Assembly (NCBI RefSeq): GCF_019890635.1
Contig: NZ_JAIOAB010000041.1
Coordinates: forward strand, 1 to 64,000
Direction of reading: 5' to 3'
Length of the DNA stretch: 64,000 nucleotides
Origin: Streptomyces sennicomposti
GTDB taxonomy: Bacteria; Actinomycetota; Actinomycetes; Streptomycetales; Streptomycetaceae
Below are positions 1-8,821 of the stretch, piece by piece. Position 1 is the first letter of the stretch. Each line of letters starts with the position of its first letter. The position numbers and the translations under genes are program-made. A model generated the notes under the pieces. The model had not been told where the DNA came from, ran no database searches, and saw only the letters and a list, made by a program, of their open reading frames with translations.

Positions 1-548
1 TCGGTGTCGACCTTGTCCGTGGAGACCTCGAGCAGCGGCTCGTCGGCCTCGACGGAGTCGCCGACCGACTTCAGCCAGCGGGTGACGGTGCCCTCGGTGA
101 CGGACTCGCCGAGCGCGGGCAGGACCACGTCCGTGCCCTCGGCGCCGCCGCCGCCGGAAGCGGCCTCGGCGGTCGGCGCCGGGGCGGGGGCGGCCTGCTC
201 GGTGGCGGGCGCGGCCGGGGTCTGGGCGGCCGGGGCGGCCGTCTCGGTCGGGGCCGGGGCGGCCTCGGCCGGAGCCTGCTCGGCGGCCGGGGCCGCGGCG
301 GGGGCGCCGGTGCCGTCGTCGATGACGGCCAGCTCGGCGCCGACCTCCACCGTCTCGTCCTCGGCGACCTTGATGGAGGCCAGCACGCCGGCGGCGGGCG
401 AGGGGATCTCGGTGTCGACCTTGTCGGTCGAGACCTCGAGCAGCGGCTCGTCGGCCTCGACGCGCTCGCCCTCGGCCTTCAGCCAGCGGGTGACAGTGCC
501 CTCGGTGACGCTCTCGCCGAGCGCGGGAAGGGTTACGGAAACCGCCAT
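1..548 (-). CDS. sucB: 2-oxoglutarate dehydrogenase E2 component, dihydrolipoamide succinyltransferase (N-terminal part)
   Basis: This is the lipoyl-bearing core subunit of a 2-oxo acid dehydrogenase complex, acting in the cytoplasm with the E3 protein encoded just downstream. The gene runs off the left edge, so only about 182 residues are visible. They contain one complete lipoyl domain at residues 3-77, with the lipoylation lysine in a TDKVDTEIPSP motif at K43, then an Ala/Pro/Glu-rich mobile linker at about 80-140. A second, nearly identical lipoyl domain starts after it and is cut by the window edge. The ATG at 548 follows an AAGGAGC ribosome site. The catalytic domain is not visible, so succinyl versus acetyl specificity rests on family habit in Streptomyces (SucB next to LpdA). 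Confidence 0.88.
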   Translation of the reverse strand, partial: MAVSVTLPALGESVTEGTVTRWLKAEGERVEADEPLLEVSTDKVDTEIPSPAAGVLASIKVAEDETVEVGAELAVIDDGTGAPAAAPAAEQAPAEAAPAPTETAAPAAQTPAAPATEQAAPAPAPTAEAASGGGGAEGTDVVLPALGESVTEGTVTRWLKSVGDSVEADEPLLEVSTDKVDT

Positions 549-609
549 GGTTTCGGTTGCTCCTTAGAAGTGCGGAAGTCTGTGTCGTCGCGCCCGATGA
601 CTGAGGGCG

Positions 610-1998
610 TCAGTCGTGGGAGTGCAGCGGCTTGCCGGCCAGCGCCAGGTGGGCCTCGCCGAGCGCCTCGTTCTGCGTCGGGTGGGCGTGGATGAGCTGG
701 GCCACCTCGGCCGGCAGCGCCTCCCAGTTGTAGATCAGCTGCGCCTCGCCGACCTGCTCGCCCATCCGGTCGCCCACCATGTGGACGCCGACCACGGCAC
801 CGTCCTTGACCTGGACGAGCTTGATCTCGCCCGCGGTCTTCAGGATCTTGCTCTTGCCGTTGCCCGCGAGGTTGTACTTCAGAGCGACGACCTTGTCCGC
901 GCCGTAGATCTCCTTGGCCTTGGCCTCGGTGATGCCGACGGAGGCGACCTCCGGGTGGCAGTACGTCACGCGCGGGACGCCGTCGTAGTCGATCGGGACG
1001 ACCTTCAGACCGGCCAGACGCTCCGCCACCAGGATGCCCTCGGCGAAGCCGACGTGCGCGAGCTGGAGGGTCGGGACCAGGTCGCCGACGGCCGAGATGG
1101 TCGGCACGTTGGTGCGCATGTACTCGTCGACCAGGACGTAGCCGCGGTCCATGGCGACCCCGGCCTCCTCGTAGCCCAGGCCCTGGGAGACCGGGCCGCG
1201 GCCGACGGCCACGAGCAGGATCTCGGCCTCGAACTCCTTGCCGTCGGCGAGGGTGACCTTGACGCCGTTCTCCGTGTACTCGGCCTTCTGGAAGAAGGTG
1301 CCGAGGCTGAACTTGATCCCGCGCTTGCGGAAGGCGCGCTCCAGCAGCTTCGAGGAGTTCTCGTCCTCCACCGGGACCAGGTGCTTGAGGCCCTCGATGA
1401 CCGTGACGTCGGCGCCGAAGGACTTCCAGGCGGAGGCGAACTCGACGCCGATCACGCCGCCGCCCAGGATGATCGCGGACTGCGGCACGCGGTCCAGGAC
1501 CAGCGCGTGGTCCGAGGAGATGATGCGGTTGCCGTCGATCTGGAGGCCCGGCAGGGACTTCGGCACGGAACCGGTCGCCAGGAGGACGTGGCGGCCCTGG
1601 ATCCGCTGCCCGTTCACGTCGACGGAGGTCGGGGAGGACAGCCGGCCCTCACCCTCGATGTAGGTCACCTTGCGGGAGGCGATGAGCCCCTGCAGGCCCT
1701 TGTACAGGCCCGAGATCACGTCGTCCTTGTACTTCTGGACGGCCGGCACGTCGATGCCCTCGAAGGTGGCCTTGACGCCGAACTGCTCGCTCTCGCGGGC
1801 CTGGTCGGCGATCTCGCCCGCGTGCAGCAGGGCCTTGGTGGGGATGCATCCCTTGTGCAGGCAGGTGCCGCCGACCTTGTCCTTCTCGATCAGGGCGACG
1901 TCCAGGCCCAGCTGCGCCCCGCGCAGGGCCGCGGCGTAACCACCGCTACCACCGCCGAGGATCACTAGGTCGAAAACGGTGCTGGCGTCGTTCGCCAC
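610..1998 (-). CDS. lpdA: dihydrolipoyl dehydrogenase (E3)
   Basis: This flavoprotein reoxidises dihydrolipoamide on E2 subunits using NAD+. It has 462 residues, the usual length. An N-terminal FAD Rossmann motif GGGSGG is at 15-20, the redox disulfide is C46/C51 in GGTCLHKGCIPT, a central NAD-binding GGGVIGVEFAS motif follows, then an SVGD FAD motif. The C-terminal catalytic His-Glu pair lies in HAHPTQNEA at about H439/E444. I chose the GTG at 1998 because a GGAGG site lies just upstream of it; the upstream ATG at 2016 precedes that site. It is transcribed toward sucB, whose start codon lies 61 bases beyond the lpdA stop, so lpdA and sucB probably form one transcript. Confidence 0.96.
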   Translation of the reverse strand: MANDASTVFDLVILGGGSGGYAAALRGAQLGLDVALIEKDKVGGTCLHKGCIPTKALLHAGEIADQARESEQFGVKATFEGIDVPAVQKYKDDVISGLYKGLQGLIASRKVTYIEGEGRLSSPTSVDVNGQRIQGRHVLLATGSVPKSLPGLQIDGNRIISSDHALVLDRVPQSAIILGGGVIGVEFASAWKSFGADVTVIEGLKHLVPVEDENSSKLLERAFRKRGIKFSLGTFFQKAEYTENGVKVTLADGKEFEAEILLVAVGRGPVSQGLGYEEAGVAMDRGYVLVDEYMRTNVPTISAVGDLVPTLQLAHVGFAEGILVAERLAGLKVVPIDYDGVPRVTYCHPEVASVGITEAKAKEIYGADKVVALKYNLAGNGKSKILKTAGEIKLVQVKDGAVVGVHMVGDRMGEQVGEAQLIYNWEALPAEVAQLIHAHPTQNEALGEAHLALAGKPLHSHD

Positions 1999-2180
1999 GT
2001 CACGTCCTCCATGCATGTGCGCCGTGCGCCGGTCTTCACTGACCGACAGGCGGCTGGTGTCCGGCCGCTCGTTCTTCGGCCCTTAGGTGGGGCCCTGTCC
2101 TGCCGACGCCCATCTTCGCACTTGTCGGAGGCCCACGAGACGCGGGGCCGGGGTGTGAGACACCCCACTCCGCGCGGAAA

Positions 2181-2198
2181 GCGCCCCGAAAGGGGCGC
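2181..2198. terminator. GC hairpin with GAAA tetraloop
   Basis: A perfect 7-bp stem (GCGCCCC/GGGGCGC) closed by a GAAA loop lies in the lpdA-pepA gap, downstream of pepA. No U-tract follows, as is common for Streptomyces intrinsic terminators. Confidence 0.5.
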
Positions 2199-2320
2199 GG
2201 GACCGTGCCGATGCGCGGCTGCGCCGCACGGGCGCGACGAGCCGAGGGGGCGCGGGGGCCGTGCCGGTGTGCGGCTCCGCCGCACGGCGCGACCAGCCCC
2301 CACGCCCCCGCACCCGCCCT
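2199..2320. repeat. two copies of a hairpin-forming intergenic repeat
   Basis: Two related blocks of the form CCGTGCCG-N-GCGGC-loop-GCCGCACG sit side by side, each able to fold. The second has a perfect GTGCGGC-TCC-GCCGCAC stem at 2269-2285. A third, degenerate copy occurs at 35543-35590 behind the L,D-transpeptidase gene. I see no gene in 1999-2351. Confidence 0.5.
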
Positions 2321-2351
2321 ACGACGGACGGACCCGAGTCAGCCAGGAGGA

Positions 2352-3878
2352 CTAGCTCAGCTCACCCGAGGCCGCCAGCTCGGCCAGCCGCACCAGCGTC
2401 CGCACCGCGGACCCCGTGCCGCCCTTGGGGGTGTAGCCGAACGGCCCGCCCTCGTTGAACGCCGGCCCGGCGATGTCCAGGTGCGCCCAGGTGATGCCCT
2501 CGCCGACGAACTCGCGCAGGAACAGACCGGCCACCAGGCCGCCGCCCATCCGCTCGCCCATGTTGGCGATGTCGGCGACGGGGGAGTCCATGCCCTTGCG
2601 CAGGTGCTCGGGCAGCGGCATCGGCCAGGAGTCCTCGCCGACCTCCGTGGCGGCCTCGTGGACCGCGCCGCGGAACGCGTCGTCGTTGGCCATGATGCCG
2701 AAGGTGCGGTTGCCGAGCGCCAGCATCATCGCGCCGGTCAGCGTCGCGACGTCCACGATCGCGTCCGGCTTCTCCTGCGAGGCGGCCCACAGCGCGTCCG
2801 CCAGCACCAGCCGGCCCTCGGCGTCGGTGTTGAGCACCTCCACCGTCTTGCCGCTGAACATGCGCAGCACGTCACCGGGGCGCACGGCGGAACCGGAGGG
2901 CATGTTCTCGGCCAGCGCCAGCCAGCCGGTGACGTTGACCTCCAGGCCCAGGCGGGCGGCGGCGACGACGGTCGCGAACACGGCGGCGGCGCCGCTCATG
3001 TCGCACTTCATCGTCTCGTTGTGCCCGGCCGGCTTGAGCGAGATGCCGCCCGAGTCGTAGGTGATGCCCTTGCCGACGAGCGCCAGGTGCTTCTTCGCCT
3101 TGGAGCTGGTGTACGACAGCTTGACCAGCCGCGGGGCGGACGCCGAGCCGGAGCCGACGCCGAGGATGCCGCCGTAGCCGCCCTTGGTGAGCGCCTTCTC
3201 GTCCAGCACCTGGATCTTCAGGCCGTGCAGCTTGGCCGCGTCCTGCGCGATGGCGGCGAAGGCGGCCGGGTTGAGGTCGTTGGGCGGCATGTTGATCAGG
3301 TCGCGGGCGCGGTTCAGCTCCTCGCCGACCGCCACGGCGCGGTCCACGGCCGCCTTGTAGGCGCGGTCGCGGGGCTTGCCGCCGAGCAGCACGACGTCGG
3401 CGAGCGGCGCCTTGCCGCCCCGGCCCTTGGCGTCCTTGCCGTTCTCCTTGTAGGCGTCGAAGGAGTACGCGCCGAGCAGCGCGCCCTCGCCGACGGCGCC
3501 GGCGTCGGCGGCCTCCGTCAGCGGCAGCGCGAAGGCGGCCTTCTTCGCCCCGAAGAGGGCGCGGGCGGCCACGCCGGCGGCCCGGCGCAGCGCCTCGGAG
3601 CCATAACCGGCGTCCTTCTCGGACTCCGCGCCCAGGCCCACCGCCAGGATGAGCGGGGCCTTGAAGCCGGCGGGCGCGGGCAGCTTCGTCACCTCGCCCT
3701 CGGCACCGGTGGCGCCGAGGGTCTCCAGGACGTCGGCGAGCCCGCCGTCGTACGCCGCGTCGACGGCCTCGGCGCCCGGTGCGACGACCGGGCCGTTGGT
3801 GCCCTTGGCGACACCGACGACGATCGCGTCGGCCCGCAGGCCGGGCACCGCGGCGGTGCTGAGAGTGAGAGCAGTCAC
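2352..3878 (-). CDS. pepA: leucyl aminopeptidase, M17 family
   Basis: This cytosolic two-metal aminopeptidase releases N-terminal residues from peptides; the family is normally a homohexamer. It has 508 residues: an N-terminal macro-like domain (about 1-170) and a C-terminal M17 catalytic domain. Metal and catalytic residues are recognisable as K270 and D275 in KGITYDSGG, K282, D293 in MKCDMSGA, and the M17 signature NTDAEGRL at 350-357. The ATG at 3878 was used. It stands alone on the minus strand upstream of lpdA, separated by about 350 bp holding a hairpin and repeats, so it is probably a separate transcript. Confidence 0.95.
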   Translation of the reverse strand: MTALTLSTAAVPGLRADAIVVGVAKGTNGPVVAPGAEAVDAAYDGGLADVLETLGATGAEGEVTKLPAPAGFKAPLILAVGLGAESEKDAGYGSEALRRAAGVAARALFGAKKAAFALPLTEAADAGAVGEGALLGAYSFDAYKENGKDAKGRGGKAPLADVVLLGGKPRDRAYKAAVDRAVAVGEELNRARDLINMPPNDLNPAAFAAIAQDAAKLHGLKIQVLDEKALTKGGYGGILGVGSGSASAPRLVKLSYTSSKAKKHLALVGKGITYDSGGISLKPAGHNETMKCDMSGAAAVFATVVAAARLGLEVNVTGWLALAENMPSGSAVRPGDVLRMFSGKTVEVLNTDAEGRLVLADALWAASQEKPDAIVDVATLTGAMMLALGNRTFGIMANDDAFRGAVHEAATEVGEDSWPMPLPEHLRKGMDSPVADIANMGERMGGGLVAGLFLREFVGEGITWAHLDIAGPAFNEGGPFGYTPKGGTGSAVRTLVRLAELAASGELS

Positions 3879-4155
3879 GGTGGTGAAATCTCGCTTCCCT
3901 GTGAAATGGAGTGGCCGAATGCGGGTGGGGTCGACCGGGCCCGACGACCGACCCTAGATCCCTCCTGCGGTGCGGTCTCCACCCGGGCGGGCAAACACCC
4001 GGCACGAGCCTACGCGCGTTGCCGGGCGCGGCGGCCCCGTGGTCGTTCACCCGCACGAGGCTCCCCGGTCGTCCGGCGGCCTCCGCCCCGCCCCCGCGAG
4101 CGTCCGGGCCGGGCCAACTCGCCTCGGCGGGGCGGGGATCGGCGATGATCGTCGG

Positions 4156-5088
4156 GTGTACGCCCCCACGCATCACCGCGCCCCCGACCGTCCGCTCCGC
4201 CCGGCCCCGTCCGCCGCGGTCCTCCTCGCCGCCCTGCTCCTGCTGCTCACCGGCTGCGCCGGCGGATCCGGCGGATCCGGTGGGCCGGGCGAGTCCGGTG
4301 GGCCGGGCGAGTCCGGTGGGCCGGGCGGGTCCGGCGGGGACGACGCTCCCCGCGGCGGCGCGTCCGCCTCCGCGCGGCCGTCCGCCGCCGGGCGCTGGCT
4401 GCCGCGCCCCGGTGTGAGCTGGCAGTGGCAGCTCAGCGGCCGGCTCGACACCTCCGTCGACGCGGCGGTCTACGACATCGACGGCTTCGACCACCCGGCG
4501 GCGACCGTCGCGCGGTTGCACCGCGCGGGCCGCAAGGTGATCTGCTACGTCTCCACCGGCGCCTGGGAGGACTTCCGCCCGGACGCGGGGAAGTTCCCGC
4601 AGGCCGTGCTCGGCGAGGGCAACGGCTGGAAGGGCGAGCGCTGGTTCGACATCCGCCGCACCGACGTGCTGGAGCCGCTGATGGCGGCCCGTCTCGACAT
4701 GTGCCGGGCCAAGGGGTTCGACGCGGTGGAGCCGGACAACATGGACGGCTACCGCAACCGCACCGGCTTCCCGCTCACCGCCGCCGACCAGCTCCGCTAC
4801 AACCGCCTCGTGGCGAGGCTGGCGCACGAACGGGGCATGTCCGTCGGTCTGAAGAACGACCTGGACCAGATCCCCCAGCTGGTGGGGGACTTCGACTTCG
4901 CGGTCAACGAGCAGTGCGCCCAGTACGGCGAGTGCGCGCGGCTGAAGCCGTTCGTCGCGGCCGGTAAAGCGGTGTTCCACGTCGAGTACGAGCTGCCCGC
5001 CGGCGAGTTCTGCGCCGATTCGCGCCGGCTGCGGCTCAGCTCGCTGCTCAAGAAGTACGAGTTGGGGGCGTGGCGTCAGGCGTGCTGA
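4156..5088 (+). CDS. secreted GH114-type (endo-alpha-1,4-polygalactosaminidase family) lipoprotein
   Basis: About 310 residues. The GTG start gives a signal peptide with lipobox LLTGC (C34), so the protein is probably membrane-anchored outside the cell. A Gly/Ser/Pro linker of tandem GGPGES units spans 35-62. The remainder matches the TIM-barrel GH114 family: YDIDGFD (D107 region), GRKVICYVSTGAWEDFRPD, then DAVEPDN with the probable acid/base E192, and late LKNDLDQ and FHVEYE blocks. The family includes enzymes that cleave galactosaminogalactan-like polymers; the substrate here is not known. Its 3' end overlaps the convergent RDD gene by 41 bp. The exact start is uncertain because the Shine-Dalgarno sequence is weak. 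Confidence 0.8.
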   Translation: MYAPTHHRAPDRPLRPAPSAAVLLAALLLLLTGCAGGSGGSGGPGESGGPGESGGPGGSGGDDAPRGGASASARPSAAGRWLPRPGVSWQWQLSGRLDTSVDAAVYDIDGFDHPAATVARLHRAGRKVICYVSTGAWEDFRPDAGKFPQAVLGEGNGWKGERWFDIRRTDVLEPLMAARLDMCRAKGFDAVEPDNMDGYRNRTGFPLTAADQLRYNRLVARLAHERGMSVGLKNDLDQIPQLVGDFDFAVNEQCAQYGECARLKPFVAAGKAVFHVEYELPAGEFCADSRRLRLSSLLKKYELGAWRQAC

Positions 5089-5887
5089 ACCCGGGGGCCG
5101 CGGGGGCGGCGCCGTAGCCGGGCGGGCCGTAGCCGGGGGCGCCCGGCGGAGCGTAGCCCGGAGCACCGCCGTAGCCCGGGCCTGCCGCAGTGCCGTAGCC
5201 CGGACCGGCCGGGGCGCCGAACTCCGGGGCGACCGGGGCGCCGTAGCCCTGGCCGGCCGGGGTGGCGGGCGGGCCGTACTCCGGGGCGTCGGACGCCCGG
5301 CGCAGGCCGAGGCCCGTGACCGCCGTGCCCGCGAGCCGGTCGGCCAGCGAGCGCCGGGCGGGCAGCAGGACCGGCAGGGCGTTGAGCAGGAAGACCGCCA
5401 CCGCCACCGCCCACACCAGCACCGACAGCACGAAGTGGCCCTCGATCAGCAGCACGCAGGCCACGGCGTAGACGGCGACGTCGGCCGCGGTGGTGACGGC
5501 GGCCCGCAGCGCGGCCCGGCGCGCCCGCCCGGAGGGCGCCGCCCCGGCCGGGCCCACCCGCAGCCCCAGCAGCCCCTTGCCGACCGTCCGCCCCAGCAGG
5601 GCGAGACACGCCCACTGGTAGAGGAAGACCACCAGCACCAGCAGCCCGAACGCCTCCTCGACGTACAGCACCGCCTTGTTCCACAGCGAGAGGCCGAGGT
5701 GCTCGGAGGAGCCGAGCACGTCGCCGCGCGAGGAGAGCAGGTCGAAGCCGCTGCGGGTGGCGAGTTCGGGCACGTCGGTGACGAGCAGGGATATCCGGTG
5801 GAAGGTGAGCACGGCGAGCGCCGAGGCGACCGCGACCACCAGCGCGAAGTCGATGAACCAGGCCATGGCACGGCGTAGCTTCGGCAC
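5048..5887 (-). CDS. RDD family membrane protein
   Basis: 279 residues. The family hallmark arginine/aspartate segment opens the protein (LRRAMAWFIDFALVV), followed by three further hydrophobic stretches (about 85-105, 130-150, 160-175), including the GRTVGKGLLGLRV element typical of RDD proteins. The C-terminal about 85 residues are a Pro/Gly/Tyr/Ala-rich tail of PGYG-like repeats, probably disordered. The GTG at 5887 sits after a G-rich site, and a -10-like TAGAGT lies at 5925-5920. Function is unknown; some RDD proteins have been linked to ion transport. It overlaps the convergent GH114 gene by 41 bp. Confidence 0.85.
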   Translation of the reverse strand: MPKLRRAMAWFIDFALVVAVASALAVLTFHRISLLVTDVPELATRSGFDLLSSRGDVLGSSEHLGLSLWNKAVLYVEEAFGLLVLVVFLYQWACLALLGRTVGKGLLGLRVGPAGAAPSGRARRAALRAAVTTAADVAVYAVACVLLIEGHFVLSVLVWAVAVAVFLLNALPVLLPARRSLADRLAGTAVTGLGLRRASDAPEYGPPATPAGQGYGAPVAPEFGAPAGPGYGTAAGPGYGGAPGYAPPGAPGYGPPGYGAAPAAPGFSTPDATPPTRTS

Positions 5888-6023
5888 GGACGCCCCCCGA
5901 TCGCGTGTCTGTCCGCTTCACTCTAGCGAGGCGGCGCGGACCGGCCCAGGGCGCGGAGCGGATCGTTTCAGCCCGGTGACGGTACGGGCGCTCACTGTCG
6001 TCCGCCGCGCGGCGGGCGGCGGG

Positions 6024-6827
6024 TCAGCCCAGGGCGAGGACGACCAGCGCCGTGGTGGCCGCCGTCTCGGCGAGGGCGCCGAAGACATCGCCGGTGACCC
6101 CGCCGAAGCGGCGCGTGCAGTGCCGCAGGAGGAGTTCGGCGGCGCCGAGCGGGGCGAGCACCGCGCCCGCGGCGAGCAGCGCGGTACGCGTCCCGAGGCC
6201 CGCCCCCGCGACGCCCGCCGCCAGGGTGAGCGCCAGGGCCGTGCCGAGCGCGCCGACCGCCGGGACCACGCCCGCGACCGCCGCCCCCAGACCCTCGGGC
6301 CGCGCGGCCGGCACCCCGGTGCGCGCGGCCAGGGTCAGCGCGAGCCGGGCCACGGTCGCCGAGACCGCGGCGGCCAGCGCGCCCCGGGCCCACGAGTGGC
6401 CGTAGGCCTGGCTCAGCGCGGCCACCTGCGCGAACAGCACCAGGACGAGGGCGATGACGCCGAACGGGCCGATGTCCGACTGCTTCATGATCCGCAGCGC
6501 GTCCTCGGCGGGCTTGCCGCTGCCGAGCCCGTCGGCGGTGTCGGCGAGCCCGTCCAGATGCAGGCCGCGGGTCAGCACGGCGGGCACGGCGGCACTGCCG
6601 ACGGCCGCGAGCAGCGGACCGGCGCCGCCCCACAGCAGCAGCACGCCCACGGCGGCGGCCGCCGCGCCGACCACCAGCCCGGCCAGCGGCGCGCACAGCA
6701 TGCCCGCGCGGGCCGCCTCCCGGTCCCAGCGGCTCACCCGCACCGGGAGGACGGTCAGCGTCCCGAACGCGAAGCGCAGGCCGGGCAGGGCGGGAGCGGG
6801 GGAGGGGGAGAGGGCGGGGTCGGACAC
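6024..6827 (-). CDS. cobS: adenosylcobinamide-GDP ribazoletransferase (cobalamin synthase)
   Basis: This integral membrane enzyme joins adenosylcobinamide-GDP to alpha-ribazole (or its 5'-phosphate) in the last step of the nucleotide loop pathway. It has 267 residues, a typical size. Diagnostic motifs are HLDGLADTADGLG at 90-102 with three conserved aspartates, KQSDIGPFG, and RRFGGVTGDVFGA near the C terminus. About six hydrophobic segments are visible. The companion genes cobT and the cobU fusion lie within 6 kb on the same strand but are interrupted by plus-strand genes, so they are not one operon. Confidence 0.94.
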   Translation of the reverse strand: MSDPALSPSPAPALPGLRFAFGTLTVLPVRVSRWDREAARAGMLCAPLAGLVVGAAAAAVGVLLLWGGAGPLLAAVGSAAVPAVLTRGLHLDGLADTADGLGSGKPAEDALRIMKQSDIGPFGVIALVLVLFAQVAALSQAYGHSWARGALAAAVSATVARLALTLAARTGVPAARPEGLGAAVAGVVPAVGALGTALALTLAAGVAGAGLGTRTALLAAGAVLAPLGAAELLLRHCTRRFGGVTGDVFGALAETAATTALVVLALG

Positions 6828-6906
6828 GCGGGCAGCCTACGGGAGGCCCCCGCGTCCCCCGGCGGCCGGGCGGGCGGGGCGGCGGCGGACGGCGCAGACT
6901 GACTGC

Positions 6907-8136
6907 ATGGGGCACTGGCTGTACCGCAACATCGTGGAACCGGGCAAACTGCCGCTGCTCCTCGCCCTCGGCGCCTTCGTCGTGACCTTCCTGGTCACCC
7001 GGGTCATCACCCGGCTGATCCGGGCCGGCAAAGGGCCGTTCGGGAACGTGCGGGCGGGCGGGGTGCACATCCACCATGTGGTGCCCGGCGTGGTCCTCAG
7101 CGTCCTCGGCGGCTTCGGGGCGGTGGCCAGCGGGCGGCACGGGTTCGGCGCGGCGGCCTTCGCGGTGGTCTTCGGGGTGGGCGCGGGTCTGGTCCTGGAC
7201 GAGTTCGCGCTCATCCTGCACCTGGACGACGTCTACTGGAGCGAGGCCGGGCGCAAGAGCGTCGAGGCCGTGGTCCTCACCGCGGCCCTGGTCGGCCTGG
7301 TGCTGGCCGGTTTCTCGCCGTTCGGCGTGAACGACGTGTCCCCGGACGAGTTGCAGGACCGCGGCACGGTCCTGTCCACCGTGGCCGTGAACTTCCTGTT
7401 CTCCCTGGTGGCGCTCGGCAAGGGCAAGCTGCGGCTGGCCGTGTTCGGCGTGATCGTCCCGCTGCTCGCCCTGATCGGCGCCGTGCGCCTGGCCCGCCCC
7501 GACTCGTACTGGGCCAGACGCTTCTACGCCCGCCGCCCGCGCGCCCAGGCCCGGGCGGACCGCCGCGCCGAGCGCCACGACCGCCGCTGGGGCGCTCCGC
7601 GCCGGGCCTTCGAGGACTGGATCGGCGGCAAACCGGACACCCCGGCCCCGGCCGGGCTGCGGGACGGGACTCCGGCCGGGTTGCCGGACGGGACTCCGGC
7701 CGGGTCGCCGGACGGGACTCCGGCCGGGTCGCCGGGGGCGACTGCGGCTGTGTTGCCGGGCAGGCCTCCGGCCGGGCTGCCGGGTGCGGCCGAGTCGCCG
7801 GACAGGCCTCCGGCTGAGCTGCCGGGGGCGACCCCGCCCGGGCTGCCGGGGGCGGTCTCGGCCGGGTCGCCGGGCGTAACCCGGGCCGGGTCGCAGGGGG
7901 CGGAGGTCTCGGCCGAGCCGCCGGACACGGTCCCGGCCGAGCCGCCGGTCACAACGGGGCGGGTCGAGCGGCTGGGCACGGGCCCGGCCGGTTCGCCGGA
8001 CGCCGCCCCGGCGGAGCTGCCCGGCCCGGAACCCGGTTCGACCCCCGACGCCGGTTCGGCCCCGCCTTCCGGTGCCGCCCCGCAGGCCGGTTCCGCGCCC
8101 GACAAGGCGTCCCGGTCACGGCCGCCCCGCAAGTGA
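6907..8136 (+). CDS. polytopic membrane protein with repetitive Pro/Gly/Ala C-terminal tail
   Basis: 409 residues, of unknown function. The first about 215 residues hold six or so membrane segments and a cytoplasmic GVHIHHVVPG motif (HIHH at about 57-60) seen in related Streptomyces integral membrane proteins. After a basic stretch (RRPRAQARADRRAERHDRR), the last about 170 residues are a degenerate tandem repeat of P-A-G-(L/S)-P-D/G-x type encoded by 12- to 18-bp imperfect DNA repeats. The tail is probably an expansion rather than a folded domain. The ATG at 6907 matches the start of the hydrophobic region; the upstream reading frame overlaps cobS and is not used. Confidence 0.75.
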   Translation: MGHWLYRNIVEPGKLPLLLALGAFVVTFLVTRVITRLIRAGKGPFGNVRAGGVHIHHVVPGVVLSVLGGFGAVASGRHGFGAAAFAVVFGVGAGLVLDEFALILHLDDVYWSEAGRKSVEAVVLTAALVGLVLAGFSPFGVNDVSPDELQDRGTVLSTVAVNFLFSLVALGKGKLRLAVFGVIVPLLALIGAVRLARPDSYWARRFYARRPRAQARADRRAERHDRRWGAPRRAFEDWIGGKPDTPAPAGLRDGTPAGLPDGTPAGSPDGTPAGSPGATAAVLPGRPPAGLPGAAESPDRPPAELPGATPPGLPGAVSAGSPGVTRAGSQGAEVSAEPPDTVPAEPPVTTGRVERLGTGPAGSPDAAPAELPGPEPGSTPDAGSAPPSGAAPQAGSAPDKASRSRPPRK

Positions 8137-8455
8137 ACCGGCAGACCGGACGGCGAACGCGACAGCCGACCGGATCGCGAGTGGACCAGCGAGTCGGACC
8201 GTGAGCGGGACAGCTGATCGGACGGCGAGCGCGTCAGCGGACCAGACTCCGCACGCGACAGCCGACCGGACCGCGAGCGGGTCGGACGGCGAGCGCGACA
8301 GCGGGTCGGCCCGTGAGCGGGACAGCCGACCGGACTCCGAACGCGACAGCTGACCGGACCGCGAGCGGGACAGCGGACCGGACGGCGAGCGGGTCGGACG
8401 GCGAGCGGGTCGGACGGCGAGCGCGACAGCCGACCGGACCGCGAGCGTGCCCCGG
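8137..8455. repeat. degenerate short tandem repeat array
   Basis: This gene-free stretch consists of imperfect repeats built from GACCGCGAGCGGGACAGC-like units (about 15-30 bp spacing). Open frames through it encode only runs such as TADRTASG and look like repeat artefacts. It joins directly to the 50-bp array behind cobT. Confidence 0.75.
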
Positions 8456-8470
8456 GAGGACGATCGGCTC

Positions 8471-8821
8471 AGACCCCCGCCCCCGGCAGCCGCCCCGGCG
8501 CGATCACCGCGCCCGCCCTCAGACCCGCGCCTCCGGCAGCAGTCCCGGCGCGATCGCCGCGCCCGCCCTCAGACCCGCGCCTCCGGCAGCAGTCCCGGCG
8601 TGATCGCCGCGCGCGCCCTCAGACCCCCGCCTCCGGCAGCAGTCCCGGCGTGATCGCCGCGCGCGCCCTCAGACCCCCGCCTCCGGCAGCAGTCCCGGCG
8701 CGATCGCCGCGCGCGCCCTCAGACCCCCGCCTCCGGCAGCAGTCCCGGCGCGATCACCGCGCCCGTCCTCAGACCCCCGCCCCCCGGCAGTAGCCTCGGC
8801 GCGATCGCCGCGCGTGCCCTC
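8471..8821. repeat. seven-copy 50-bp tandem repeat at the 3' end of cobT
   Basis: Units start at 8471, 8521, 8571, 8621, 8671, 8721 and 8771 (the last has one extra base). Each begins AGACCC(C/G)CGCC and carries a GCGATC(G/A)C core. The unit boundary coincides with the cobT stop: the gene ends in the same TCAGACCCCCGCG string, so every copy carries a copy of the cobT stop codon context. Copies differ by a few bases, mostly transitions. There are no spacers. Confidence 0.93.

Noticed and set aside
8072..8603. Short plus-strand frames encoding DRTASG and RPQTRASG repeats
   Set aside because: They are translations of tandem DNA repeats without ribosome sites or composition of real proteins.
8471..8821. 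CRISPR-like regular repeats
   Set aside because: Units are directly contiguous with a 50-bp period and no unique spacers; no cas genes nearby.
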